Source of the DNA: Candidatus Fermentibacterota bacterium
Lineage (GTDB): Bacteria > Fermentibacterota > Fermentibacteria > Fermentibacterales > Fermentibacteraceae
Assembly (NCBI GenBank): GCA_002748705.1
Contig: PDSZ01000009.1
Span: 5,370 to 69,369, forward strand
DNA length: 64,000 nt
Direction: 5' to 3'
The position numbers were made by a program, and so were the translations under genes. Position 1 is the first letter of the stretch; every line of letters starts with the position of its first letter. The notes below the pieces were generated by a model. The model had not been told where the DNA came from. It saw nothing but the letters and a program-made list of their open reading frames with translations, and made no database searches. Below, piece by piece: positions 18,828 to 27,061 of this stretch.

Positions 18828-19844
18828 ATGAAAGCTGCTGCATTATTCTCAATACTGCTTCTCTTCTCAAGCTGCATAGATGATCCTTCAGTTACATCAA
18901 TTCCCGGTCAGTTTCAGCAGGAGTATCAGCTGCTCTGGAACCTGTTTGACAGGAACTATGTAGGTTTCGCTCTCAGCGGAGTGGACTGGAATGCCCTGTT
19001 CAATACCTACATGGAGATGGCAGAGCAGGTTGACATCAGGGAAAAAATGACAGAGATGGAGCTTCTTCTTCTGGAAAATCTGTGTGACCGGAATATTAAA
19101 CTGATTTCACCTGGGGGAAACCTATTAAATGCTTATCAGCCTGATGTGTTTGTGAACTGCGACAGCTCAGTTCTTATGAGCTACCTGATACCTGAAGGCT
19201 TTCAGTGGATTCAGCAGGATATCTGGGGTTACTGCATTGCAGGTGATGATTCTGTTCCGTATTTCGTGGTTAAAAGCTGGAGTTCCGAACTGAATCTCAG
19301 CCTGCTGGACAACATCCTTCAGCCCCTTAGTGAGAAAGAGGCCATGATACTTGATATCAGGCTTGCTGAAGGGCATTCAACAGGAACCGCGCATAATCTT
19401 GCAAGAAGGTTCGCAGGTGAACAAACCGTGGGACACATGACTCAACGGCGGGTTAACACATCCACCTGGGAACTCACAGCGCCGGCTCCTGTATATCTGA
19501 TTCCAAGGGGATGGTTTTTTCAGGGGGAGGTAATTCTGCTTGCAGGTCAGAGGAATTCAGGTATTTCCGAGGTTTTCGCATGCGATATGTCTTCTCTTCC
19601 ATCTGTTACTTTAGTAGGTGATACCACAGCAGGTTCAGGAAATCTGCAGTCTCTGGTCAGGCAGCTGCCTGACGGCTGGTATGTTACCTGCCCCACTGTT
19701 ACGCTTCTTACCTCTGATACAGTTATTGTTGAAAATACAGGGGTATTGCCTGATGTGGCTGTAAACGCCACAGCTGAGGATTTTCAGAATGGCAGTGATC
19801 CTGTTCTTGAGAAAGCCTTCAGCCTTCTGGAAGCTCAGATGTAA
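18828..19844 (+). CDS. S41 (tail-specific protease)-like lipoprotein without the usual catalytic serine
   Basis: 338 residues. The lipoprotein signal KAAALFSILLLFSSC predicts outer-envelope anchoring. The domain order follows the S41 family: an N-terminal helical part (FQQEYQLLWNLFDRNY, VDWNALFNTYM), AMILDIRLAEGHSTG at the 'DLR.N.GG' position, then GEVILLAGQRNSGISEVFACDM, split here as GEVILLAGQRN and SGISEVFA, and LVGDTTAGSGN. In S41 enzymes the nucleophile is the serine three residues before the conserved Glu (TFSAAE). Here that position is Gly245 (GGT, 19560-19562), with a serine one place earlier. The protein is probably non-catalytic or has a shifted site. Last gene of the operon; its 3' end overlaps the convergent propeller gene by 26 bp. 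Confidence 0.68.
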   Translation: MKAAALFSILLLFSSCIDDPSVTSIPGQFQQEYQLLWNLFDRNYVGFALSGVDWNALFNTYMEMAEQVDIREKMTEMELLLLENLCDRNIKLISPGGNLLNAYQPDVFVNCDSSVLMSYLIPEGFQWIQQDIWGYCIAGDDSVPYFVVKSWSSELNLSLLDNILQPLSEKEAMILDIRLAEGHSTGTAHNLARRFAGEQTVGHMTQRRVNTSTWELTAPAPVYLIPRGWFFQGEVILLAGQRNSGISEVFACDMSSLPSVTLVGDTTAGSGNLQSLVRQLPDGWYVTCPTVTLLTSDTVIVENTGVLPDVAVNATAEDFQNGSDPVLEKAFSLLEAQM

Positions 19845-20823
19845 GCGCCAGAATAAATTCTCCGTTGCCGTGAGATGTTATATCCCAGGGAAATCCGCTT
19901 ATCACAGTCTCTGATTCTACCTGACCTGTCAGATAATTAATACTGATTACTGAACTTTCTCCGCCTGCTTTATAGCTCAGTAAATAGAACAGAGTGGTTC
20001 CTGGAACACTGCATATCTTCATGGGATGCCCTGAGACAGCAACAGGTTCAATCTCAGGAAGAGAAAAGTTGGTGCATATTGATACCATGCCGGATTCAGC
20101 GTTCCACATGGGATGAGTAACTGCCCAGATAGATTCAGCTGGAAAAGCTGCAGCATCAGAACAGGGATACCCCATCATAACTCTCTCGAAATGAAAGGTT
20201 CCGATATTCAGTATTCCGCACAATCCAGCCTCATCTCCGGTAACCGCAATAAGATACGAATTGGCAAACGATTCTGCGGCTAATGCCGCAGGCGGAGAAC
20301 CAAGGGGTTCACTCTCTCTGACTATTGAGTTGTTCAGTGTCCTGAACTCGCTGATTCTTGTGCTTGTTCCATCGGAAACATAGAAGAATTCTCCGGAGTA
20401 CGGCAGCTTTGCCAGAACTTCCGGCTGCTGACCTGCGGAAAAACTGTTTGCAACTGACAGTTCTGAAATATCTATCTGCAGCAGGTCACCTGCAGAAGAG
20501 GTAAGATAGATGTTTTGAGATGAAGGCATTATCATGGAACGGTATCCTGCACCTCCGGCAAACCCCACAGTAAAAGATGTATCCACTGCCATTTCAGTTG
20601 AATTGACCAGTACCATTTCTCCGGCGCCTGTTGCAATTACGAACTGGGTGTTACCAGTTGAGAGAAGGGTTCTTCCTTCAGGAATATCTGTAAGAATACC
20701 GGCAACGGAATTGTCTGATACCCTGAGTTTAGTTACTCCACAGCTTGCTGTTACACTGTGTATTGTGGGATTGTAGCAGGAGGCTAGAACCAGAATACCG
20801 GCAGCTGTGAGAAAGCCTTTCAT
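19819..20823 (-). CDS. Beta-propeller (YVTN-like) lipoprotein
   Basis: 334 residues from the ATG at 20823, which overlaps the receptor stop as TAATG; an in-frame GTG at 20829 is less likely. Lipobox LVLASC at about residue 16 predicts a lipoprotein. The body consists of repeated short beta segments (LRVSDNSVAGILTDIP, MVLVNSTEMAVDTSFTVG, LLQIDISELSVANSFSAG) typical of YVTN/WD-like propellers. It is translationally coupled to the TonB-dependent receptor, suggesting a surface partner for uptake of some ligand; the ligand is not deducible. The 3' end overlaps the S41-like gene on the other strand by 26 bp. Confidence 0.65.
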   Translation of the reverse strand: MKGFLTAAGILVLASCYNPTIHSVTASCGVTKLRVSDNSVAGILTDIPEGRTLLSTGNTQFVIATGAGEMVLVNSTEMAVDTSFTVGFAGGAGYRSMIMPSSQNIYLTSSAGDLLQIDISELSVANSFSAGQQPEVLAKLPYSGEFFYVSDGTSTRISEFRTLNNSIVRESEPLGSPPAALAAESFANSYLIAVTGDEAGLCGILNIGTFHFERVMMGYPCSDAAAFPAESIWAVTHPMWNAESGMVSICTNFSLPEIEPVAVSGHPMKICSVPGTTLFYLLSYKAGGESSVISINYLTGQVESETVISGFPWDITSHGNGEFILALTSELPEG

Positions 20824-21171
20824 TACCACTCCACCCCTGCGCTTAGAAAAGCGTGTCTTGCGGAAGAATAGGCAGACGGATTTCCCATCTGCCCTCCAGC
20901 TCTGCCTGTCTGCTCATAGAGAAGAGGATCAAAAACAGATTCGATGTTTCTTCTGTTAAAGAGATTGAATACAGTGAGATTCAGCAGGACATTTGCCTGG
21001 CCAAGGGGAAAAACACGGGAAAGGGTCAGGTCAGTTGACATTGTAAAGGGCTGTCTCTCTGTATTTATCTCCGGTACTTCTCCTTCAGTGTGGGGGCTGT
21101 AGGGAAATCCGCTGCCCCATGACCAGCTCAGACCTATTCCTGTATTCTCAAGTGGATGATAACTGAACGAC

Positions 21172-21219
21172 CCTCGACTACAAGTCGAGGGGTTCATGAA
21201 CCGTCGATTTGAAATCGAC
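21172..21219. repeat. Tandem end hairpins of the IS200-type element
   Basis: Two adjacent palindromes: CCTCGACT/AGTCGAGG with an ACA loop (21172-21190) and GTCGATTT/AAATCGAC with a 1-nt centre (21203-21219). Both lie at the transposase 3' end. They may act as the recognition hairpin for TnpA and as a transcription stop. Confidence 0.7.
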
Positions 21220-21640
21220 TATCATCCTGTACGGGCTCACCTTCCTGTTCATCAATGTAAGCCTTTATCAGTTCGTCGGTGATGTTGCCAGTACTTACGG
21301 CAAGGTAGCCACGCGCCCAGAAGTGTCGGCCCCAGAACTTCTTTCGTAAATGAGGAAACTCCTGTAGCAAGACTCTGGAGCTTATCCCCTTAAGCCACTG
21401 CACTATCTTGCTGATATCATGATTCGGTCTATAGGAAATCAGTATGTGGATATGGTCTATGGCTACCTTGCCTGATATGACCTGTATCTCATGTTCCATT
21501 GCTATCTGACGGATGAGATCACGCACTCGAAGTGCAACCTCGCCAACCAGAACTTTCTTTCGATACTTCGGAATCCAGACAAGGTGGACCTTGAGGTCAA
21601 ACTTCGTATGGGAACCGAGTCTATAGTTTCTCATTGTCAA
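21194..21640 (-). CDS. tnpA: IS200/IS605-family transposase TnpA (Y1 HUH)
   Basis: 148 residues, intact. Single-strand DNA transposase: the HUH motif reads DHIHILIS (about 62-69) and the nucleophile tyrosine lies in KAYIDEQEG (about residue 127). Further family hallmarks are HLVWIPKYRKKVL and FWGRHFWARGYLAVSTGN. Start is the ATG at 21640 or the nearby ATG at 21634. No accessory tnpB accompanies it, so this is an IS200-like single-gene element. The intact frame and hairpins suggest the copy could still be functional. Confidence 0.92.
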   Translation of the reverse strand: MTMRNYRLGSHTKFDLKVHLVWIPKYRKKVLVGEVALRVRDLIRQIAMEHEIQVISGKVAIDHIHILISYRPNHDISKIVQWLKGISSRVLLQEFPHLRKKFWGRHFWARGYLAVSTGNITDELIKAYIDEQEGEPVQDDSRFQIDGS

Positions 21641-24044
21641 AATGTAATATGTGCTTCGCCTGAAGGCGAGGGATTTCCACCATCCCCGGAAGAGACATTA
21701 AAGAGAACAGGCCCCTCCCCTTCCTCAAACCTGGCCTGAATATCTGCGCTGACCTTGTGTCTCTGATCCCAGTCAAGATAGTTGTCATCCATTGGAATCA
21801 CCTGATATCCGCTGGATAAATAATTGAACTGATCAACTGCTGAAGAATATCTGCCCTCTGCAATTGAATATGTGTAACTGATACTGCCGGAAAAGAGCTC
21901 CCCAGGCAGTTGAAGAAAAGACAGTTCAGCTCCCTGTACAGTTGCATAGCTCTCATCGTTCTGATACATAAAGAAAGACCCCTCTGACGCCACTGGGGAT
22001 GTCTGCACCAGACCTGTTATTTCCTTGTAAAAAGCTGAGAATGAAAGAGTTGACAATGCCCCGGTTCTGTGCCTGATTCCAGCTTCATAGGCGATTGTCT
22101 TTACTGCTTCCAGGTCAGGGTTTCCCACAATGGTAAAATCACCGCTGAGATTGTAGTTGGTACCGCTGAACATCTTGTCGAATGAAGGCATCTGAAAATA
22201 CCTGCCGTATGTGGCAAAGAAGACATCTCGCTCTGATATGGGATGGTTTATGCCGAAACGGGGGCTGATTTGATATTTTGCAGGTATACGCTGAGGAACA
22301 GGATTATCTGGAACAGTCATTGATGTGCGGGGGTTGAAAACATCTGCCCTTATTCCTGTAGTGAGTATCATGGCCCCTGAAAAGTTTGCTGTGCTCTGAA
22401 CAAAAGCGGAACCGGCTCCGGGATCGGCCTTCCAGATGTTAACCCATGTCTGAGAAGGAGGATTAGCGGTAACACTGAAGTCGTACACATCATAAACAGT
22501 TGCTGTGATACCGCTCTTAAGCTTAAACACAGAGTTGAGCTGAGTGGTGGTTTCCAGACTGCCTGAAATAACAGAGCTTCGGGAATCAAGCCAGAGTGAG
22601 GAATGAAGCCCGCTGTGAAAAAAGCCCAGGGAATCGGATATTCTCTTTGGAAAGTGCTCTGCATACCAGGCTGACGGAGTCAGGTCCTCTCCTATGTAAC
22701 CTCCTGTTCCGTTTCTTATTCTGTTCCATTGGGAAAACTCGCTGTATGAGATGGAGGCTTCAATAACTGTGTTTCTGCCTGTGAGCCTGGAAACTTCCCC
22801 TGTTACCGCCCAGCTCTCATTGAACCGAACTGGAAGGGCATAGTCTGAATTTGAACCCAGATATGGAGTTCCCTCTATGTATACAGGCTGGTCCAGCTGT
22901 GACCATGCCCACTGATCCCATCCGCTCTGACAGTAGGAGTAACGGGCAAGGATACTTGCGCCTGTATTGGAACCTGGCTGACATGTAAGATTTACAAGGC
23001 CTGATATGCTGGTTTGCCAGTTGTTCTCCCAGTTGCCTCTGCTGTCCCTGAGATCATAGCCGCTTCGGGAAAACTCCGCTGCCGAGAAAAAATGATAGCT
23101 TCCTGGAAGCTCGATTCCCAGTGAAGGGAGCAGAGAGGAAGTAAGGGGTTCAGGGCCTCCTAAGGTGGCTGTTCCCTGAACGCAATCACTTCTGAAGTTG
23201 TCGTTCTCAAGAGCTGATGTTACATCTCTGTCTTCAGATTCGGTTCCAAAGGCTGTGTTGTCACCGAAAAAACCGGTGACATCACCCTGGTAACTGTCAC
23301 CTCCCTCCCGTGCCACCATTTTTACCACTCCTGACAGGGCATTACCATATTCAGCCTCAAAGCCGCCTGTTATAGTTGAAGCTTCAGCAATGGCTGAAAC
23401 AGGTATTGAAGCAGCGTAGCTGTTAGTCACAGGAGAACGCATTGAGGTTCCGTCAAGAAGAAACTCAACTTCGCCTGATCTGCCGCCTCTGATGTGTATT
23501 TCTCCTCCATGAACAGATACTCCTGCCTGGCTCTCTATAACATCAATCAGTCCTGATACAGGCATTGTTGATATTTGCTTTCTGTCAACAACATGTATAG
23601 TGGAAGGCACGCTCTCAAGTACAAGATTCCTCTGACCTGTAACTGTGATTGTTGTAGTTCCTGCTGCCTCAGGCTCCATAACAATGTGGATGGTTGAGTT
23701 CCTGTCTGAAACGATCACCACTCCATTCACAGTCACCGGCGCCATGCCAACCATTCGCGCTGTTAAGGTGTACTCCCCTGGTGAGAGCCGCGGAATAAAG
23801 TAGTGACCTGACCGGTCGGTCATTGAACCGCAATCTGTGCCCACTATGAGAACTGAGGCTCCTGTAACAGGATTTCCATCAGTGTCACTTACTGTTCCGG
23901 TCACGGCTCCAGTCTCTGAGCCAAACGCAAGTCTGACAATAATAAGCAACCATGGGAGAAAACGATTGTATGGCATTTCAGACGAGAACATTTGCATGCA
24001 GACACACCTTTGAATGGGCACAACAACCACAGCAGTCCTGTCTT

Positions 24045-24073
24045 ATAATGGTTATGACAAGAAAGGCTGTCAA
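24045..24073 (-). promoter_or_regulatory. Promoter for the TonB receptor-propeller operon
   Basis: On the minus strand TTGACA (24068-24073), 17-nt spacer, CATTAT (24045-24050), leaving a leader of about 40 nt before the preferred start at 23997. Confidence 0.5.
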
Positions 24074-24178
24074 CGACTTTGAGCGTTTCATCTGAATGAC
24101 CGGAATTTAAAAACTCTCCGGTGTTCAGTTTGCTGTGAAAACTGAAAGAGCATTCAGGCCTGCAGAATACAATGAACC

Positions 24179-24484
24179 TTACGAACCGTCTTCTATAGTC
24201 TGTCCATTCATGACAATACTTCCACTGCCGCCCTCCGCAAAAACCCTGAAACCGGTAAAAGGATAACCAATTTAAGGATCGAGACGGATCAAACCTTCAG
24301 GAGTGCAGTCTGAAACAGAAGAGAGCCAGCTTCCGCCCACTGCAACTCCAGGTTGAGAGGTCAGTAATTTATCTCCACATGCAGATACAAGTGAAATCAG
24401 CAGCAACACCAAATGGGTGCTTCTATGGAACAGATGAGACTTGCGCATTCCTGATAAGATAGTTTCATGTTTGCGCTTCGTCAT
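24179..24484 (-). pseudogene. Deleted copy of a sulfatase-modifying-factor-like lipoprotein gene
   Basis: An ATG at 24484 (or 24448) starts a lipoprotein signal, HLVLLLISLVSACG, then passes after a few residues directly into GVAVGGSWLSSVSDC, the C-terminal region of a SUMF1/FGE-sulfatase-like domain. The frame meets TAA just after RLDP (stop ends at 24272), but continues in the same frame as IGYPFTGFRVFAEGGSGS to TAA at 24179-24181. Positions 24218-24352 match, without gaps and at about 80% identity, the 3' end of the PEGA/SUMF1-like gene at 25881-26015. The middle of the domain is missing. This is best read as a duplicated and internally deleted relic. Confidence 0.7.
24218..24352. repeat. 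Direct repeat copy A (135 bp)
   Basis: Matches 25881-26015 base for base in length, with about 25 differences in 135 by eye; the first 30 bp are identical. Both copies encode the minus-strand GGSW...GFRVFAEGGSGS end of a sulfatase-modifying-factor-like domain. Copy A lies 1663 bp before copy B, and the two flank the AT-rich propeller gene. Confidence 0.85.
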
Positions 24485-24583
24485 TGGTTTGCATGCGGAT
24501 ATGAGTAGTGCTACACCAGTTCATCCTGTATCTATAAAGTTTGTGGTCAGGCATTCCCCTCAGTTGCCCATATTAGAGTCCTG

Positions 24584-25684
24584 TTACTGCTCCATTTCTA
24601 GCAGATATACTCTTGGATATGTAACTGGTGATATTGTATAGGCTAAGTAGCCGCTATCTGTAATTCCGAATCCCATAAGCTCATTGGATGGCAGCCCTTC
24701 ACATACGCATGTAAACTCAATATCACCGTTCATATTGTACACTGTGAAATAAGGTTGACAATATGATCCACTGCATATCCACACATACCCCAGCGAATCC
24801 TGGATCTGAATATCAATCACTCCAAGACTTTCATTGTTTGGATTCCAGTCACCGAGATCTCCATCCCTTAACTTCCTCCAAATCAGCTCCTGCTCCACTT
24901 CCTCCGGTGTTCTGAATCCTGCTTCATTTTCAATTCTAAGTGTATCGATTGCATTCCCATCCAGAGAGTACACTGTTACTTCATTTGCCTCTTTGTTCTC
25001 AGCTACATAAACTCTTCCGTTACTGCTTGCAGCTACACAAGCTTCCATGTCAACAAATAGACCATATCCATTATCAAGCGATAACAACTCCTGGCCTCTT
25101 TCATAGATAGTCTCCAGTCTTTCACCTGTAGCAGCATTCCATGTACATATTTCTATACCCATAGTTGGTATGTCATTCACCATTGTGTAGTACCTGATAT
25201 ATCCAGCTATTGTTTCGCTATTAACATACCATGGTTCATTCAGTGTTCTGCTTTCACCTATTGTGACAGCATTCTCTGGTTCTAACATCATATCCATTTC
25301 AATAAATTTTGGTGGTCTTATTGACTCGAACACTCCTATTCCATTTGCTCTCAGTGCAAGATTCGCTGCGCATTGATATTCATACGGTCCATTGCCATTA
25401 TAATTCTTTGTGTACAGATAGCTTCCGTTATGGTCATATATTCTTAATTCTTGGTATCCTTTATCCAATATCACTATTGTTGTATCATTTATTTGCATTG
25501 CTGCTGCTATATCCCCATATACTTGATTTTCTACACCATATTCTACCCCCAGCGAATCTACTACAACTAATGTCTTCTCTATAACACCATTGCTCTTGCT
25601 TCTGCCATGGCATGCAATGGTATTTATTGCAGCAATCATTACTGCCGCTAGAACAGTCAGATGAACTGTTACTTTATCTCCCAT
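24584..25684 (-). CDS. Six-bladed beta-propeller-like lipoprotein in AT-rich DNA
   Basis: 366 residues. The N-terminus VLAAVMIAAINTIACHG looks like a lipoprotein or secretory signal. The body has the repeated pattern of six-bladed (NHL/6-bladed propeller) proteins: IVILDKGYQELRIYDHNGSYL, split here as IVILDKGYQELRIYD and SYLYTKNYNGNGPYEYQ, then GRVYVAENKEANEVTVYSLDG and SLGYVWICSGSYCQP. Base composition is clearly lower in GC than the neighbours: sample lines 25381-25440 and 25441-25500 are about 37% and 27% GC, against about 60% at 26041-26100. Together with the flanking repeats this suggests a transferred gene. Ligand and role unknown. Confidence 0.65.
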   Translation of the reverse strand: MGDKVTVHLTVLAAVMIAAINTIACHGRSKSNGVIEKTLVVVDSLGVEYGVENQVYGDIAAAMQINDTTIVILDKGYQELRIYDHNGSYLYTKNYNGNGPYEYQCAANLALRANGIGVFESIRPPKFIEMDMMLEPENAVTIGESRTLNEPWYVNSETIAGYIRYYTMVNDIPTMGIEICTWNAATGERLETIYERGQELLSLDNGYGLFVDMEACVAASSNGRVYVAENKEANEVTVYSLDGNAIDTLRIENEAGFRTPEEVEQELIWRKLRDGDLGDWNPNNESLGVIDIQIQDSLGYVWICSGSYCQPYFTVYNMNGDIEFTCVCEGLPSNELMGFGITDSGYLAYTISPVTYPRVYLLEMEQ

Positions 25685-25865
25685 ATCATCTCATCCTTAC
25701 CAGCTGCAAGAACGCCACCGGGTACTTCCAGATACCCGGCAGCTTTCTTAACTCCCTGGAATCTTTTCATAGATGCTATGCTGCCTTGTTAGCAATTGGC
25801 GTCTGAGTCACAATCATCATTGGGGAGAACATAACTCTCAATGTTAGCACAGTGATTGTCCAATC

Positions 25866-27059
25866 TCAAAAAAGTGTGCCACTTCCACTGCCGCCCTCCG
25901 CAAAAACCCTAAAACCGGTGAAAGGATATCCCAGCCCCGGATCCAGGTGAATAACACCCTGAGCGGTGCAGTCCGACAGGGAGGAGAGCCAGCTTCCACC
26001 CACTGCAACTCCAGGCTCCGAAGTCCATTCCCAGACATTGCCTGTCATATTGCCAAGCCCCAGAGAGCTGTAGCCCATTGCCCCTGCAGGAGCAGTGCGG
26101 GACCAGCCGTCATTCAACTCAGGGTGCCTGGTAAGTATTGACTCGTTCACATCTGAGAGGTTGGCAGGCATCTGTTCAGCCACTTCTGCCAGCAGCATCC
26201 ACTCGCTTCTGTCAGGAAGCCTGTAGAGCATTCCGGTGGCGCTTTCCTCAGTAAGCCACCTGCAGTACCAGAGAGCGCCTTCATAGGTTACACCTGTTAC
26301 AGGATGGTTCTCCATTCCTGAATACGGCGCGTAGAAAAGGGTATCAGGATCAAAACCAACAGGCCCGTTCCAGTTGCATCTCATGATGCTGTCAAGAAGA
26401 AGGGTACGGCCCCTGAGTGTGGTGGAGTCTCTGCGGAGATCAGGATCAACTGCATTCATGAACCTGCAGAACTGGGCGGCAGTAACTTCATCCCTTCCGG
26501 CGGTAAGGGTACCTGCAGATATTCGTGTGGCCTCTCCAGGTATCAGGGCCATCTGAATATCGCCGGCTGGATCGGTGAAAGATGAAGGCATCACCATTGT
26601 AACAACTTTTACCTCAGGTGAAACAACATTCACCATTCGGGAAAGGCTTATTCCGTTCTCCCCTTTGGCAGTTATTTCCACCGGATGTCCAGGCATGGCC
26701 ACCAGAGAACATGGAGAAGTCATAAAAGTGTCGCAGGCAGTCACCGGAAGACCGGAAGGAACAGTATTCACCACTATGAGAGCCCCTTGAAGCAGCTGAA
26801 TGAACAAAGTATCAGGCACCTCTTCAAGAAGGGTGTCCTCAGAGAAAAAACCGGAACGGCTGGCCTTTATGTGAACACCATCTGAGGGAACATATCTGGT
26901 TGCTGGGGCAAATCCTGCAGGCACGCCATTGAAGTCAAGAGATACACCTCCTGGAACAGTAATCACTGTTAATTCCTTCATGTTAATCACAGGAAACAGT
27001 TTAACAGCAATAAAAACAGCAGCGGAGAGAAGCGCCAGAGCTGGAAGCACCCTCTTCAC
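25866..27059 (-). CDS. PEGA-domain plus sulfatase-modifying-factor (SUMF1/FGE)-like exported protein
   Basis: 397 residues from a GTG at 27059, 2 bp after the radical SAM stop. An N-terminal membrane or signal segment (ALALLSAAVFIAVKLF) is followed by PEGA-like repeats (about 35-125: GGVSLDFNGVPAGFAPATRY, GALIVVNTVPSGLPV). The C-terminal half is a SUMF1/FGE fold: VTAAQFCRFMNAVDPD, NHPVTGVTYEGALWYCRWLT, YRLPDRSEWMLLAE, MTGNVWEWTS, VAVGGSWLSS, FTGFRVFAEGG. The copper-binding cysteine pair of true formylglycine-generating enzymes is not evident, so it is more likely a carbohydrate- or protein-binding paralogue. Its 3' end is one of two direct repeats. Confidence 0.78.
   Translation of the reverse strand: MKRVLPALALLSAAVFIAVKLFPVINMKELTVITVPGGVSLDFNGVPAGFAPATRYVPSDGVHIKASRSGFFSEDTLLEEVPDTLFIQLLQGALIVVNTVPSGLPVTACDTFMTSPCSLVAMPGHPVEITAKGENGISLSRMVNVVSPEVKVVTMVMPSSFTDPAGDIQMALIPGEATRISAGTLTAGRDEVTAAQFCRFMNAVDPDLRRDSTTLRGRTLLLDSIMRCNWNGPVGFDPDTLFYAPYSGMENHPVTGVTYEGALWYCRWLTEESATGMLYRLPDRSEWMLLAEVAEQMPANLSDVNESILTRHPELNDGWSRTAPAGAMGYSSLGLGNMTGNVWEWTSEPGVAVGGSWLSSLSDCTAQGVIHLDPGLGYPFTGFRVFAEGGSGSGTLF
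25881..26015. repeat. Direct repeat copy B (135 bp)
   Basis: Partner of copy A at 24218-24352. It forms the 3' end of the intact PEGA/SUMF1-like gene. Confidence 0.85.
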
Positions 27060-27061
27060 GA

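Larger units (their letters stand above)
21168..21690 (-). mobile_element. IS200/IS605-type insertion sequence in the TonB receptor gene
   Basis: Approximate limits, inferred from where the receptor reading frame is lost and regained. It contains one transposase gene and end hairpins: a perfect hairpin GTCGATTT-G-AAATCGAC (21203-21219), CCTCGACT-ACA-AGTCGAGG (21172-21190) at the transposase 3' end, and a bulged hairpin around GCTTCGCC...GGCGAGG (21653-21671) at the 5' end. IS200-family elements have such subterminal hairpins and make no target-site duplication. Exact ends cannot be fixed without an empty site. Confidence 0.75.
20823..23997 (-). pseudogene. TonB-dependent receptor split by an IS200/IS605-type insertion
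   Basis: Outer-membrane uptake receptor in two pieces. The 5' part runs from about 23997 (ATG with AAGG nine bases upstream; longer frame to 24030) to the insertion near 21690. It encodes a signal segment (FLPWLLIIVRLAFG), a carboxypeptidase-regulatory-like domain (GTVSDTDGNPVTGASVLIVG), a plug (LIDVIESQAGVSVHGGEIHIRGG, here as LIDVIESQAGV and IHIRGGRSGEVEFLLDG) and most of the barrel. The 3' part at 20823-21180 supplies the last strands (FSYHPLENTGIGLSWSWG, NLFNRRNIESVFDPLLYEQ) and ends AFLSAGVEW. The two parts are in different frames. The 5' part now runs into IS DNA and stops at 21637. Without the insert the barrel would read continuously, so the disruption looks recent. Confidence 0.85.

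Noticed and set aside
21637..21690. Last residues of the 5' receptor fragment as a natural C-terminus
   Set aside because: They are encoded by IS DNA, and the missing barrel strands are found on the other side of the element.
25866..27059. Formylglycine-generating enzyme
   Set aside because: The fold is SUMF1-like, but the catalytic copper-binding cysteine pair is not evident and no sulfatase gene is nearby; only a family-level call is given.
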